Assembly (NCBI GenBank): GCA_905116865.2
Contig: CAJHNH020007645.1
Location: 285,001 to 349,000 of the forward strand
Source: Candidula unifasciata
Taxonomy: Eukaryota > Mollusca > Gastropoda > Stylommatophora > Geomitridae
DNA: 64,000 bases
Direction of reading: 5' to 3'
In this document: piece by piece, positions 34,746 to 64,000 of the stretch
Layout of the letters: every line of letters starts with the position of its first letter
Numbering within the stretch: the first letter of the stretch is position 1
Position numbers and translations under genes: made by a program
The notes under the pieces: generated by a model
Database searches by the model: none
What the model saw: the letters and a program-made list of their open reading frames with translations, nothing else
Told to the model about the DNA's origin: nothing

Positions 34746-35115
34746 TATATTCTAAGAACATGAGATTATATAAGACTGCAATCTGTATAAGCCATACTAA
34801 TTAATTAATATTAGAACATTTATTTCTAGTTGGATTCTTGCCTTGATTTTACGGTTCAACATATGTAGTGTAGAGCTATCTGCTAATGTAGGGCAATATT
34901 TTGCCCCATTAAGTTTGTATATGTGTATATACCTAAATACATGTTCTGTTCTGGAGCTTATTCCTAGAATTGTTTTGGGGAGTACTCAGGGGACAGCCGG
35001 GACACACCGAATTAACGAGGCTGTCCCAGTAAAAACGGGACATATAGTTGCCCTATTTCTAAGACATCAACTGCCTTACTGAAAGTTGTTCATGTTTGTA
35101 TCTTTAGCCCGGGGT

Positions 35116-35127
35116 TGTGACGTCACA
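35116..35127. promoter_or_regulatory. Perfect CRE-like palindrome
   Basis: TGTGACGTCACA is a 12-bp perfect palindrome containing the full cAMP response element core TGACGTCA. It borders a GC-richer block (35100-35600). Function is not established. Confidence 0.3.
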
Positions 35128-35497
35128 TCAAGCTGACGCCATCAGCCCCCAAGGCCCATATTGAAGACGGCCTTGCCCACACATACACACCTCTAAGAAA
35201 AACACAAGGCCGTATATGTGGAAAGGGGTCAGTTGGTATAGATTGTAGGTAATGTGGCAGACTAGAGAAGAAAGAGTGTTTCGCATTTACCCGCAGAGAG
35301 CCAGCGGTGAACGCCTTAAAACAACACACCATTTTGTAACTAGCCGGATTTATAGGTAACTTGATATTCTCCACATTTTGAAGAGATAAGACAGAAGAAA
35401 CAGGCAGGTGAGATCTGACACGTCTCGAGAGAAAGTGAACGAAAGTTAGCGAAGCCAGACGCATTCGCCAGAAAGAAGAAGCTCTGAGACCGGACAT
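35123..35497 (-). other. Hypothetical 124-codon open frame
   Basis: Longest frame in a locally GC-richer, CpG-containing block. The product would be Ser/Phe/Arg-rich with no motif I recognise. There is no evidence of splicing or homologous repeat copies in the window. It may be noise or part of a promoter-proximal exon. Confidence 0.15.
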
Positions 35498-36299
35498 ATC
35501 CGCTAACCTCTGACAGCGCCCTTCGGATTTGAAATAGTAAAGAACTTTCTGCTCGCCGCAGACTGCGGTATACGTCCCTCACCTGCTGTGAGTCGTTTGT
35601 TTAGATCCAATTATAAACAAACTGGCGAAAATCCTAGCAGACACCGGTCAGGCAATCTGGGGGTGTGCTGGTGGCAACACGCGTTCACATTCTCTCGAAG
35701 GGGGGGGGGAACAAAGTGGGGGGGGGGGGGGGAGGGAGGGACTAGCAGAATAAGTTAGTGTTCTTGCAGACGATAAACAATTATCAATTCATCACAATCC
35801 TGTGCCAAACCGTTTATTAGCGTGGGACGTCATAATTTGCCATCGCGCACCATCTCCGGTGTTACTTTAGGTTGTGTTCATGTTCTGATTTGTTCCCCCC
35901 ATTTAGGCTACTGATCTTTTTTAAACAATAAACCATAACAAGAACCAAAGGACACACACATAAGGAGAATATAGGTCAGAAACATGTTCCCGACTCTGTT
36001 CAAAATACGTACGTATATGTGAATAAAATCGGTACTATATTAGTAAGAGAACTACCCTTTATTTGACATGAAGACTTTCTCTTGCCTAGTGCAGATTTTT
36101 TTGCCCAGCTTATGAACCCGGTAGAAGCGAAATGGAGTTGAGAAAACCTCAGCAGAGATGAGACGTTAGAAGTGCTGCTAGATAACAACAGTGATAAAAT
36201 TTAAAATCAAGAAGTTATATCTACGCGGTAATAAGCCATAATTGAACAAGAGGAAATAGTTTAGCCATCTGACAAACATGCTCTATTAACAGTCTTCTT

Positions 36300-36580
36300 C
36301 TCCTCGTGTGGGTTCTGGGGGGGGGGGGAGAAAAAAGAATAGACCCACTACCTCCCCAACAAGCATGTCGTAGGAGTCAACTAACTTGGCGCTTTCTTCG
36401 AAGTTGGAGAGCATCTGCCGGAGAGGCAAGGAACCAACAATATGTACACAAGTAAGTCAAATATGTAAAACGTATGTCCACGCAACACTTAGGTTCTGGA
36501 ACAGGACTAATGTCCAGGAGTGGACGAACAACCAGAACTTTCTGCTGGAGTTTACAGCCAGTGAACGCGAAGAATAAGTC
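36300..36580 (+). repeat. Repeat family A with G-run
   Basis: Near-complete copy. GTGGGTTCTGGGG runs into a G-tract where other copies have GCCCCATTGTGGGG. Confidence 0.75.
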
Positions 36581-37539
36581 TTCTTCAGCATTTTGAGCTA
36601 TTGCGGTTAATTGCTGCAGATATCACCCGCCTCCATTTATCTCTCTGCTTTGCCTTTTGTTTACATGTGGAGACTTCGAGTATGTAAGTCTGCACATACA
36701 TTATCTCTCCACCGTCTTCTTTGTCTACTCTCGTTCTGACTCGTTTATGTGTGCAGTTTTCGTTCACTCTGTTTATTTGCCATTCTCTCGATATTGCCCA
36801 ACCATCAAAGTCTATTAGCCTTCATGATGTCAGTAAATTAGTCATGATTCAAGCAGATTATCAATATCATTGTTTTCTCTTTGTAAGTCACACTGAGAAA
36901 ATATGATTACGGAGCATGTAACAGATGGGGCATGGCATCCAGAAAAAACCTAAACAAACGAAAGCCAACTAAAACAATCATTTAAAAGGGCACAAACGAT
37001 TCTTACACCCCCCCCCCCCCCCCACCCCCTCACCACCCCCAATCACAGCACTTCACTGGGGAAAGAAGATGGAGGGAAAAAAAATGAAAAACGTGCAAAG
37101 CTTTTCAATTTTAATTTTTGGTTATTTCAAATTAAGTTCTTTTAACGTTTGCCACACAAGCTGACTTTCATTAATTAGATGCAGTTTTGCGCCTGTTTAT
37201 CCTCATCTTTGTCATTCTGTCTTGAAGTGTAGAAATGTTTGTCTGGTTAGTTTGTCAAGAAAATAAATATTTTTACTGTACACTATATTGAGAATAGTGT
37301 CAGTTTTCCATTCATCCTTAAAAAGGCAGTTGCGGTTTGCAGCAAGGCTGCAACACCTCTGACCTCCACTTAACATATCCACTTTCAGCTAACCATAGTT
37401 ACCTTTTACAACATGCTTGTTGGGAGACAGTGACACCCACCCCCCCCCCCTCCCCCTCTTTCCCACTCCCACATGCAGTCTTAAAAGACATACAGGAAAA
37501 GAATATAAAATAAAAATAAAAAAGTACAGGACCCTTCTC

Positions 37540-37790
37540 CATGCCTTTAAGCGTATAGGGCATATAGGGCTAGACCTATTTTTGTATAGACCAATCGACA
37601 CAAGATGGGTGATGTAGTAGTCAGCATCACACCGGCCACCTCTACTTCCTGGGACTGCCCCCGGTACCCACTCAAGGCTGGGGAGCCAAGGTCATTTTTG
37701 AAAAAAGTCCAGCTCCTCTAGGAAGCAAACCCACGACCTTCCCCGGCGAGCGTCTAGCCGCTCCGCCACGGGGACTCCCGGAAAAAATAT
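37540..37790 (-). repeat. tRNA-headed SINE family E, full-length
   Basis: Read on the minus strand: GAGTCCCCGTGGCGGAGCGG (A-box region), GAAGGTCGTGGGTTTGCTTC (B-box region), CTTGAGTGGGTACCGGGGGC, TAGAGGTGGCCGGTGTGATG, and the tail with GGTCTAGCCCTATATGCCC. Confidence 0.75.
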
Positions 37791-37892
37791 GATAATAAAT
37801 TACTATTTTATGGTATACTATCTCCATAATTGAACCAGTCTGCATCCAGAGATCAAATACCAACTCTGCAGCAGCAGTGAGAATCACATTAG

Positions 37893-38118
37893 GTTAGCTG
37901 CGTATCCTTTACAGGACGTTGCAGAACCAACCCTAGTAGCCCCTGGCTGTTGTGTGGTTTTTCTAGGCAAATTTACGTCTAGTAGTTTGCTTTCTCCCTC
38001 TGGACGGTTGGCCCCCTGATACCACTGTCGAAACCAACGCAAGGCGCATGGCTCGCAGCTGGGATCGAACCCGGCATTACGAAGCGTTCGCATCGACTTA
38101 GCCACACAGCCGACTAAG
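37893..38118 (-). repeat. tRNA-headed SINE family D
   Basis: Inverted. The head CTGTGTGGCTAAGTCGATGC and B-box GCCGGGTTCGATCCCAGC are on the minus strand. Body and 3' end match the other D copies. Confidence 0.8.
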
Positions 38119-38404
38119 GTGACGCACAGAGCCGACGAGAATCACATATACCGTAAAAATTCTTTTGTGGGTTGCTTTTTTATCACTGGAAATTTAGTCT
38201 GTGTAGCTATCTATCTTGGCCGCACTATATGATTTATCTTTGCTGAGAGACTGTTTAAAGTGTAACGTGCATCTAAATGAGGTTTGCTTGACAACAAATA
38301 TTTATTATAGTCAGAAAAGTTCTGTCTTGTGTTGGCAGGTTTTGTTGTGGTTTACAGCCAAGCTGCGATATCTTTGCCTTTCAGCCCAATACATTTTAAT
38401 TCAG

Positions 38405-38512
38405 CAAAAGTTTTAATTAACCCCCTTTCACAAAATGTTTTTCTAGGGGGCATTGGGCCCATTTGTTCACGCCCCCCCCCCCCCCCAGAATGAGAGCCTT
38501 GGACCCATACAG
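38405..38512 (-). repeat. Repeat family A, short degraded piece
   Basis: GGGCATTGGGCCCATTTGTT, a C-run and CTTGGACCCATACAGGGA resemble the 5' end of family A read in reverse. Confidence 0.4.
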
Positions 38513-38519
38513 GGAAGAA

Positions 38520-38945
38520 CAGTTCTCAGTATAACTGTGTGTGATTGTAACTGACTCACAGAGCTTGTTGAGAAAGGTGGAGACAGGCATGCTCTGTGCA
38601 GAGCGGCAAGCATCACTTCGAGCAGGCAGATAGACTGGCTGGTTCTGCACCACTTGGTAGTGAATTGATGTATGACAAGCTAGATGTTGTGAGGGCCCTT
38701 TGGGAGCGAGTGAACAGTGCGGAGGCCCAAATTATGATCTGAGGAGAATGGCGCTGCAAGGAGTTACCAGGGGATCTGGCCGACGCTCAGCACTCCAGGG
38801 AAAGGCGAGACCGATATATAATCAGACGGTTACTGGTGCCATCAGAACTGGAACTCTTCCCTTGCTGTTGAAGACAGGGAGACAGTGTTTATGGGGTTAT
38901 CCCAAGTGCTATGATACCAGTTGTTAATTTAACATAACTGCGAGT
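38520..38945 (+). mobile_element. RNase H-bearing LINE (family G), 3' fragment
   Basis: Translation shows VTDSQSLLRKVETGML (RNase H Asp-Ser motif), then ADRLAGSAPLGSELMYDKLD and VVRALWERVNSAEAQ. Frameshifts and stops are present. Same family as 47585-47850 and 63245-64000, which are inverted. Confidence 0.75.
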
Positions 38946-39261
38946 TTTTGCCAGTTTCACTTTTGTTTTTTCCCATTCTTTTATTAAAAATGACTACAGT
39001 CTCTTTGTGTTCTGGATGATGCCACAAGTAGAAACTGAGATGCAGCAGAGAAGGGATCATCAGTCTCTCTCTCTCTCTCTTGTTGAAGAACAAAAATGAA
39101 TAATTCAATCGCGTTCTGGCATCTCAGCTCCTCATAGCTGTTGTCTATATCTGCTATCTTTATTGTGTAGGACTTGTGTAGGTCTTGCGTAAGTAGTAGA
39201 CTTCCCCCATTTCCTCATACTTTTCGTTCCTTATTTTTTTCCCGAGTTTCAACATTTTAAA

Positions 39262-39345
39262 TCGTTGTAGGGCATGAACTAATGAGGCTCTGTTAGGGTT
39301 AATTTTCTGCGCAGATAATTTAGGACCGTTATTCAGAGGATAGCC
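39262..39345. mobile_element. MITE of the 8-bp TSD family, one end only
   Basis: TGAGGCTCTGTTAGGGTTAA, TTTCTGCGCAGATAATTTAG and GACCGTTATTCAGAGGATAG match the right-hand subterminal region and TIR of the elements at 14950 and 58568. No left end is found nearby. Confidence 0.6.
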
Positions 39346-39911
39346 CAAAATTATTTTACCATTTATCATTACTATAAATACGTATCTTGGTTTACCCCTT
39401 AAACAAAGCGACAAGAACGACCGCTCTATGTTTACGCCACTGATTCAGTAAACTGCAAAATGTGAAGCTACCAGTTACTAAGGCTTACAATCTTGGCTGT
39501 GCAAACATATTCTAAAAAGCCAATTAACGAGGAAGAAAGCATTACATGATACCCTCTGCACTGTAGCCGTTACCTGCTAACACTTACACGTGTGATTTGA
39601 TCCCACCTCGCAACTGGTGCATATAAACCAAATATTTGCGTTTATCAAAGAAAGCTAATCAAACAACTAACCCAAGATTAGAAGACAGGATCATTTATTT
39701 CTTATGTTTGCAAAAGCCAATGCTGTCAACACAGAATCATAATAGATCTGCTCAAGTGAGAGGCACATGTCATCCTTGTAAACCACTTTAACTGTCAGGC
39801 AGTGCTAAGCAACAAACAAATTCCTAATCCTTTAAAAGCACCGCAAACGACTGGCATCATGAGGACTAACAGAATACTATGGTTGGGGCATATAGAGAGG
39901 ATGGCAGATAA

Positions 39912-40196
39912 CCAAAGGCTTCTTCGCGTTCAACGGCTGTAAACTCTGGCAGAAAGTTCTAGTTGTTCTTCCACTTCCGAACTTTACTTGTTCCAGATCT
40001 TGAAGTTTTGCATGCATATCTGTTTTACAGATATGGCTTATTTGTAAACAGACGGTTGATTCCTTGCCTTTTAGGCAGATGCATTCTAGCATTGAAGGAT
40101 ACACTCCTAATTAGTCGACTATTACAACATGCTTGTTAGGGGAGGCAACTGGTTTTTTTTCTCCGACAGTATGGCCCCAGAACTCACATGCGGAAA
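39912..40196 (-). repeat. Repeat family A
   Basis: Inverted near-complete copy from CTTCTTCGCGTTCAACGGCT to AGAACTCACATGCGGA. Confidence 0.75.
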
Positions 40197-40199
40197 GAC

Positions 40200-41180
40200 A
40201 TACAGACAAAATATGATTTTTTTTTTTTTTAAAGTTACATGGGAGCAGACCACAAGGCAGACCAAGACAATGGTGGAGAGATAATATCCAGTCAGACCTA
40301 CAAACACTTGGAGTCAGAAAATAGAAATAAAAGAGGACAATCAGAAAGAACTGGGGGGGGGGGGGGGGGTGGGGTGATATTGCACCTCAAGGGATTAAAG
40401 TGCTAAAAGAGAAATTATAACAGCATCTTTTTCTTCAAAAATAGTGGCAGTTTACTTTCTTCAACCATCAGTTACCCTGTACACAGATAAATGTAAGATA
40501 TATGTTTGTGCAGGAAATTATCACACGTAATTTTTTTTAAATGTAAATAAAAAGTTACGTATTGAATTTGTGCTGAGAAATCAAACATAATACCCAAATG
40601 TAAGCCTAGGGTAAACTAACTAAAGGTTATGGACTGCCTACAATAAATTAGCTAAAGCTCAGGGACTCATAATTCAACCATGCCTTTAAAAAAAGTTTCA
40701 GAATTTGTTTGGCAAGCTATAGTTTCCCCGCAATGAACCGGCATTCCCATTTCAGTTTCATATAAATAACCAAATTGGCAACTAAATGATCTACTATGTT
40801 ATTAATAAATTAATACTTTTTAAAATAAACTATTTTCCACCGTAAATGCCTTGCTGTTAAAAAATGAAACATATCCCACGAGATGTTTTCAAAAGCTGTG
40901 AGGCCTTCTTGTGTAATTTTTTAACATGGGCCCACAAAGCATCGCATATCAAAGTCTGAAAAAGCCACAACTGAAAAATTCAACAACAGCAACACAAATA
41001 ATATCAACAAGATACAAATTGAAGCAACATGTATAAACCTGTATTTGGAAACATGTCACTGCATATTCAAATATAGCATGAAGCCAAACACAAAATGGCA
41101 ATACCAACTGTAATTAGGCATGATTTGGCTTTTCAAAAATACCTGCAAGAACATTTTTAACATTCAATAATTTTTAAAAG
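40200..41180. other. AT-rich intergenic or PSMD4 3' flank
   Basis: No gene or recognised repeat. A long G-run lies at about 40351. The PSMD4 3' UTR may extend into this stretch, but I find no canonical minus-strand AATAAA within the first 1.9 kb past the stop. Confidence 0.4.
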
Positions 41181-41189
41181 AGCAAACAC

Positions 41190-41305
41190 CAGTGGGAAGT
41201 AAAGGTGGCTGGCATATGTTGGCTGCATCACTCACTGAGTGCCGACTGGTCTTCAAAAATATGGTTCTAGCATCATATACCTATTACACCACGGGGCATG
41301 TATCC
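41190..41305 (+). repeat. SINE family E tail
   Basis: GTAAAGGTGGCTGGCATATG, TGAGTGCCGACTGGTCTTC and CATATACCTATTACACCAC follow the family tail, as at 6258-6385. It lies about 380 bp beyond the PSMD4 stop. Confidence 0.6.
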
Positions 41306-41682
41306 TTTTACTTTTTTGTAACACTGCTAAAACAAGTTAAATGTAATTGAATGGAAAGAATTACTTAAACAGGGTTACAACTTTTTCTTTGTTAGATAAC
41401 ATGTTATAACTTGCAGATTACTAATACATTTGGGGTCGCCATGGTTAAGAACAATTTAGAACTGTGAGCTATGAAAACAAAATGGACAACAGGAGAGTAA
41501 AGTCAGTGAATGATTGACTTCTTGTTCACTACATGTGTTTTCTGCATGCCGACTACCAGTAAACATACAAAGTTAATTATAAACGAGAGGACATTTACAC
41601 AAAGGCAGGTGTACACGAAGTCTGCTTGAGAACAAGATAGTAATATTCATAGCCAGACAAGTTCCCAGGACAGCTGCCAGTT

Positions 41683-60447
<18,765 letters not shown>

Positions 60448-60849
60448 CTTGGTAATTCTCCGGGCTGAAAATATCACAGGTTCGTTATTCGGAAATAAAG
60501 TTTTCGCTGAAAATATAAAATTAATATCTTGTTATATTTTAAACACATTTATTTAATTATTAAATTATCTGCCACTAAACTGATTAAGTAAACTTTTTTC
60601 GTAATTACACATAGTGGGAAAGATGGTAGGCAGAGACAGACAAATTGCGTAATATAAAGTGTAACCCTTCAATAGAGCAAGTCCTATCATTATCATAGTT
60701 TTTATAAGGAGTAGAAAATTATAGGGAAGAGAAAAAGTTGGTAAGAAATAACAATTAGTTTATGTTAGCTTTACAAAATCGATCACAATAAACAAACAAA
60801 GGACGTTGCGGCGATCATTATCATAGTCCGTTCCAGAAAACGTGCCCGA

Positions 60850-61770
60850 ATTTTAAAATCTGTCACTCGGTGTACGACAAGAATGTGTACTGTCACCTGA
60901 TTTATTTTCATATACAGTTAATATATAATGAGATCTTTAATTGATATGCCTGGAATTGTGGTTGGTGGGCATAATATAAACAATTTTCGTTATGCTGATG
61001 ACAGTCTTGAAAGCAACAATTCGGAAAGAACTACAGGAAAGAATAGACATTGTGGTGGTAGAAAGTCGAAGAATGGCCCTTAGTTTGAATAATTGGAAGA
61101 CAGAAGTAATGGTGGTATCAAAGAAAATAATTATTCCTAAATGTGTAGTAAAAGTCAATGGTATCATTTTGTGACAAGTACAGAAATTTAAGTATCTGTG
61201 CACATGGATAACATCACATGGAAGATGCATTACTTAGATAAGAAACATAAAAGGACAGGCAAAAACTTAATTTTTTAAAAATTAAGAACATCTTATGCAA
61301 TAAATTTTTGTCACTGAGGGTTAGAAAAAGAATTCTTGCTTGCTAAATACATCCAGTTTTAATATATGACTGTGAGTCCTGGACAATCGGTAGGTATGCC
61401 AACCAATTTCTTGAGACCTCAGAGATGTGGTTTTACAAGAAGAATGCTTAAAATACCTAGGACAGCCAAAAAGAGCTACCATGAGATTTTGAAAGAGGCG
61501 GGAGCCCGAAGACAAATAATCATAGACATCAGAAGGAGACATCATTTTTCGGCCATGTTATGAGAAGAGGGAAAATAGAACATGTTGTGACCACTGAAAC
61601 GATATGTGGAAGGAGGGACAGAGGAAGACGAGAGAAGATTCTTGACAGTCTTGTTGCATGTCATGGAGGTATGTCAGCACACGAACTAGTACATGCTGCA
61701 GGAGATGGCAGATAGTGGAGAGGCATAATCGCCCATACCAGTTGTCAAGGCACCTGAGATGATGAACTAG
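60850..61770 (+). mobile_element. RTE-type LINE, reverse transcriptase to 3' end
   Basis: GVRQECVLSPDLFSYTVNI (60869-60925) is RT motif B region. FRYADDS near 60990 is the catalytic YADD box. VVVESRRMALSLNNWKTEV, MVVSKK and FKYLCTWITSHGRC follow in order. Further on are VMRRGKIEHVVTT and the GRRDRGRREKILDSL tail. Several stops and frameshifts make it inactive. The orientation is opposite to PSMD4, about 0.4 kb upstream of its start. Confidence 0.8.
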
Positions 61771-61881
61771 GTTGGGTGTAAGTTGTTGACATTTGGCATG
61801 CAAATCATGTACTTGCAACAAAAATATTTAAGTGTGAGGACATGATTTCTGAATCACACTATAAGATCCGGTATTACCGAC

Positions 61882-61975
61882 CTTTTAAGCGTCGGAACGC
61901 GCTTCGTAATTCCGTGGTGCAGGCGACTTGACAGCAGACCACCCGGCGTTGGTTTCGACAATGGTATCCAGAACC
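61882..61975 (+). repeat. SINE family D, fragment
   Basis: GCGTCGGAACGCGCTTCGTA, GCGTTGGTTTCGACAATGGT and ATCCAGAACCGTACAGGTAG; the B-box segment is deleted. Confidence 0.55.
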
Positions 61976-62156
61976 GTACAGGTAGCAATACAAAACATTA
62001 TCATCATCAAAATCTACTTCTACTTTTAACCTTCGTGAGGAGGAATAATTTGCAACCAATCCACGTTGGCTATTACAGGCCATTTCTGGAGAAAGCATTG
62101 GCCTGGACGTGAAGGTGCAAAGTGTCTTTAATAGTTTCAAACTCTCTTTTGCCTCT

Positions 62157-62499
62157 CTATCCCCCAATTGAGTATAGGCCCCCAACCAACTCACGCCAAG
62201 TCGTTCTATCCTTCGCCATTACATGGAGCTCTCCCCATGTCCTCCCCATCTTTCTAACTTCATTCTCCAGCTCTCTTCTCCGTGTGTTTGTTGGCCTGCG
62301 TCTGTAAAATACTAATTATATAATGTTTTATTTCCCTTGCTACTTCCATTGTTCTCCCTATACCACAGAGAGTTCTAACATTCCAGGTGCCAATTCTGGA
62401 TGTTTTCCTAGCTGAGAGGAGATACGTCAACGATCCGGACTCCTTACGGCTTTCTCCACACCGTGTTATACTTCTGCTACTTAAAGAGCCTCCCCTCAT
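62157..62499 (-). mobile_element. RTE/CR1-like LINE with internal deletion
   Basis: The upper part encodes RIGTWNVRTLCGIGRTMEVA followed by REIKHYIISIL, the N-terminus of an AP endonuclease domain (GTWNVRTL). The lower part encodes RRPTNTRRRELENEVRKMG, then MAKDRTTWRELVGGLY and a stop, the extreme C-terminus of a LINE ORF2. The middle of the element is missing. Confidence 0.75.
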
Positions 62500-62749
62500 C
62501 CAGTTTGGCTACTATAATTAAAATTGTCTTTTAAAATCACAAAGAGTCAAAATAAACTAGGGTTGGGTCTACAACTTTATGTAGAGGAATAGAACTATCT
62601 GAATATATGGAATGGGTTCAGTGAGCCTGTGGATTTAGGGACCGCTTAGCGTAGCCGTAGACAGTGCACAGAGAAAACGGCCATAAAGGGTACAGTTTCC
62701 GGAAAACGAATCAGGAGCAGACCTCAGCTAAACGTGGATGCAAGGCATT

Positions 62750-63080
62750 TAAGATGCTTTAGTTATGAAAACACACAGGGCAGAAGAAATAGCTAAAGGA
62801 GTCTTTTAGGCGTGCTCTGACGAGAGCGACTTTCTGTAAAGGACCTGATGAGTGACTGACGATGAGATTCTGCACTGCACACGAACTGTACACCATCATC
62901 ATCATCATGTGCCCTGTCAGCTGGCGTAGGCGCTCATGAGCCTCCACAGATTACGATCCCTGGTTGCCCGAAACAGCTCTCTTATTGATATTCTTCCCCC
63001 CCCCCACCCCCATGCCATCGTTTCAGCCTATCCAGCATCATCTCTCGTGGTCTACCTCTACCCCTTTTCAGGGGTACAAG
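62750..63080 (-). mobile_element. LINE 3' fragment with (ATG)n run
   Basis: The minus strand reads GRGRPREMMLDRLKRWHG-like coding near 63010-63070. A (CAT)4-5 run at 62886-62909, (ATG)n on the minus strand, resembles the tails of RTE copies. Adjacent GTGCCCTGTCAGCTGGCGTA corresponds to the GGCAC tail region at 800-820. Confidence 0.45.
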
Positions 63081-63244
63081 AACTGTACAAGCTTCTTTAA
63101 ATTCATTGGTAATAATTGACATAAAACATTACAATGTTACTGATTAAAAAAAAATAATCGAGATAAAAACGTCACACACACAAAAAAAAGTTCAGAATAA
63201 GCAGCAATGGAAAATGATTGTGAACAATATTGTGATTATATGAC

Positions 63245-64000
63245 TGTTGAATTAAGATTCGACATCACAACACTCGGGACGCCTCCTTAATCGCTCCGTC
63301 GCCCTCTTCAGCAGCAAGCGATAAGTTAAAATTCCGATGGTACCAGTAACTGTCTGTATATCCGTCTCGCCTTTCCCCTGAGTGTCAAGCGTAGTCCAGA
63401 TCTCCTTGCAGTGCCATTCTCCTCAGACCGTAATGATCTTTTTGTTGCTCGGCACTGCTCACTCGCTCCCAAAGGGCCCTCACAATATCCAGCTTGTCAT
63501 ACATTAGTTCCCCAGCAAGTGGTACAGAACCGACCAGTCTATGTGCCTGTTCATTTCCCAACACACCGGCATAATGTGGAGAAAATATCCAAAGTATGCT
63601 AACTACCCTGGACCTCTGAAATTATGCTTACCACTCTGCACGGATCATGCCTGTCTCGACCGCTCTCAACAAGCTCTGTGAGTCAGTTACAATGACGGCA
63701 TGTGTGTACAGCTGATTCTCAAGCCAGAAATGACTGCCTCCACCCCCATTCTCAAACTAGACGTGATATCATATACTAGGCTTTGTTGCACCAAGTGACG
63801 TCCATTCGCCTTCTCTATGAACCCCCATGCACTTCGTCTCCCCTTAACACAGATCCAGCTGTATATACAATCACATCACTTGGGCGGGAATTGTCATGAA
63901 TTACTTTTTGAACTTCTGATTCTGCAGCAACAACTGGCCAGTCCCTGCACTCACATCTCAAAGTGATTAGAACCCGACACAAATCTGAAACCTGATCGGA
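63245..64000 (-). mobile_element. RNase H-bearing LINE (family G), longest copy, runs off the window
   Basis: Minus strand: AVIVTDSQSLLRAVETGMIR (first RNase H Asp) and AGVLGNEQAHRLVGSVPLAG (GNEQAD with Asp changed to His). Then ELMYDKLDIVRALWERVSSA, the GLRRMALQGD block, and the terminal LSLAAEEGDGAI. Stops are present. The element continues beyond 64000. Confidence 0.75.

Noticed and set aside
34975..35050. Possible short inverted repeat around GGGGACAGCCGGGACA and GTCCCAGTAAAAACGGGACA
   Set aside because: Arms match only partly and no flanking duplication is visible.

Overview
This is metazoan nuclear DNA, most plausibly from a gastropod or other lophotrochozoan. The signs are interrupted genes with GT-AG introns, several tRNA-headed SINE families, RTE-type and RNase H-bearing LINE debris, MITEs, and very many micro- and minisatellites. 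The species assignment is inference. The two genes are recognised from their protein sequences.

Gene 1 (+ strand, about 3.6 to 29.5 kb) is a basonuclin-type paired C2H2 zinc finger protein, an orthologue of vertebrate BNC1/BNC2. Three well-supported coding exons lie at 16717-16819, 23503-23729 and 25602-27587. Two alternative 5-codon first exons (3839-3853 and 10577-10591) both end in GAG before a GTAAGT donor and both join the second exon in phase 0. The last exon sits between a 29-bp minisatellite in the preceding intron and 48-bp and 60-bp minisatellites in the 3' UTR. The 48-bp array is an uninterrupted in-frame extension of the coding frame beyond a single TAA stop.

Gene 2 (- strand, 60447 down to 41683) is the 26S proteasome ubiquitin receptor PSMD4/Rpn10. 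It is complete in eleven coding exons and predicts 384 residues, with an N-terminal VWA domain and two ubiquitin-interacting motifs. The 3' ends of the two genes face each other across about 12 kb of repeat-rich intergenic DNA.

The rest is mostly mobile-element material. A family of about 300 bp (called A here) has roughly twenty full or partial copies in both orientations. Several tRNA-headed SINEs (B, C, D, E, H, J, K) are present, with clear nesting of B inside repeat M and of C inside B. One MITE family with 8-bp target-site duplications has two clean copies, each carrying a large GC-rich foldback. A deleted piggyBac-like element has TTAA duplications. RTE LINE fragments and fragments of a LINE with an RNase H domain complete the picture. 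No CRISPR, operon, rRNA or functional tRNA gene was seen. The letters A to P are labels local to this annotation, not database names.
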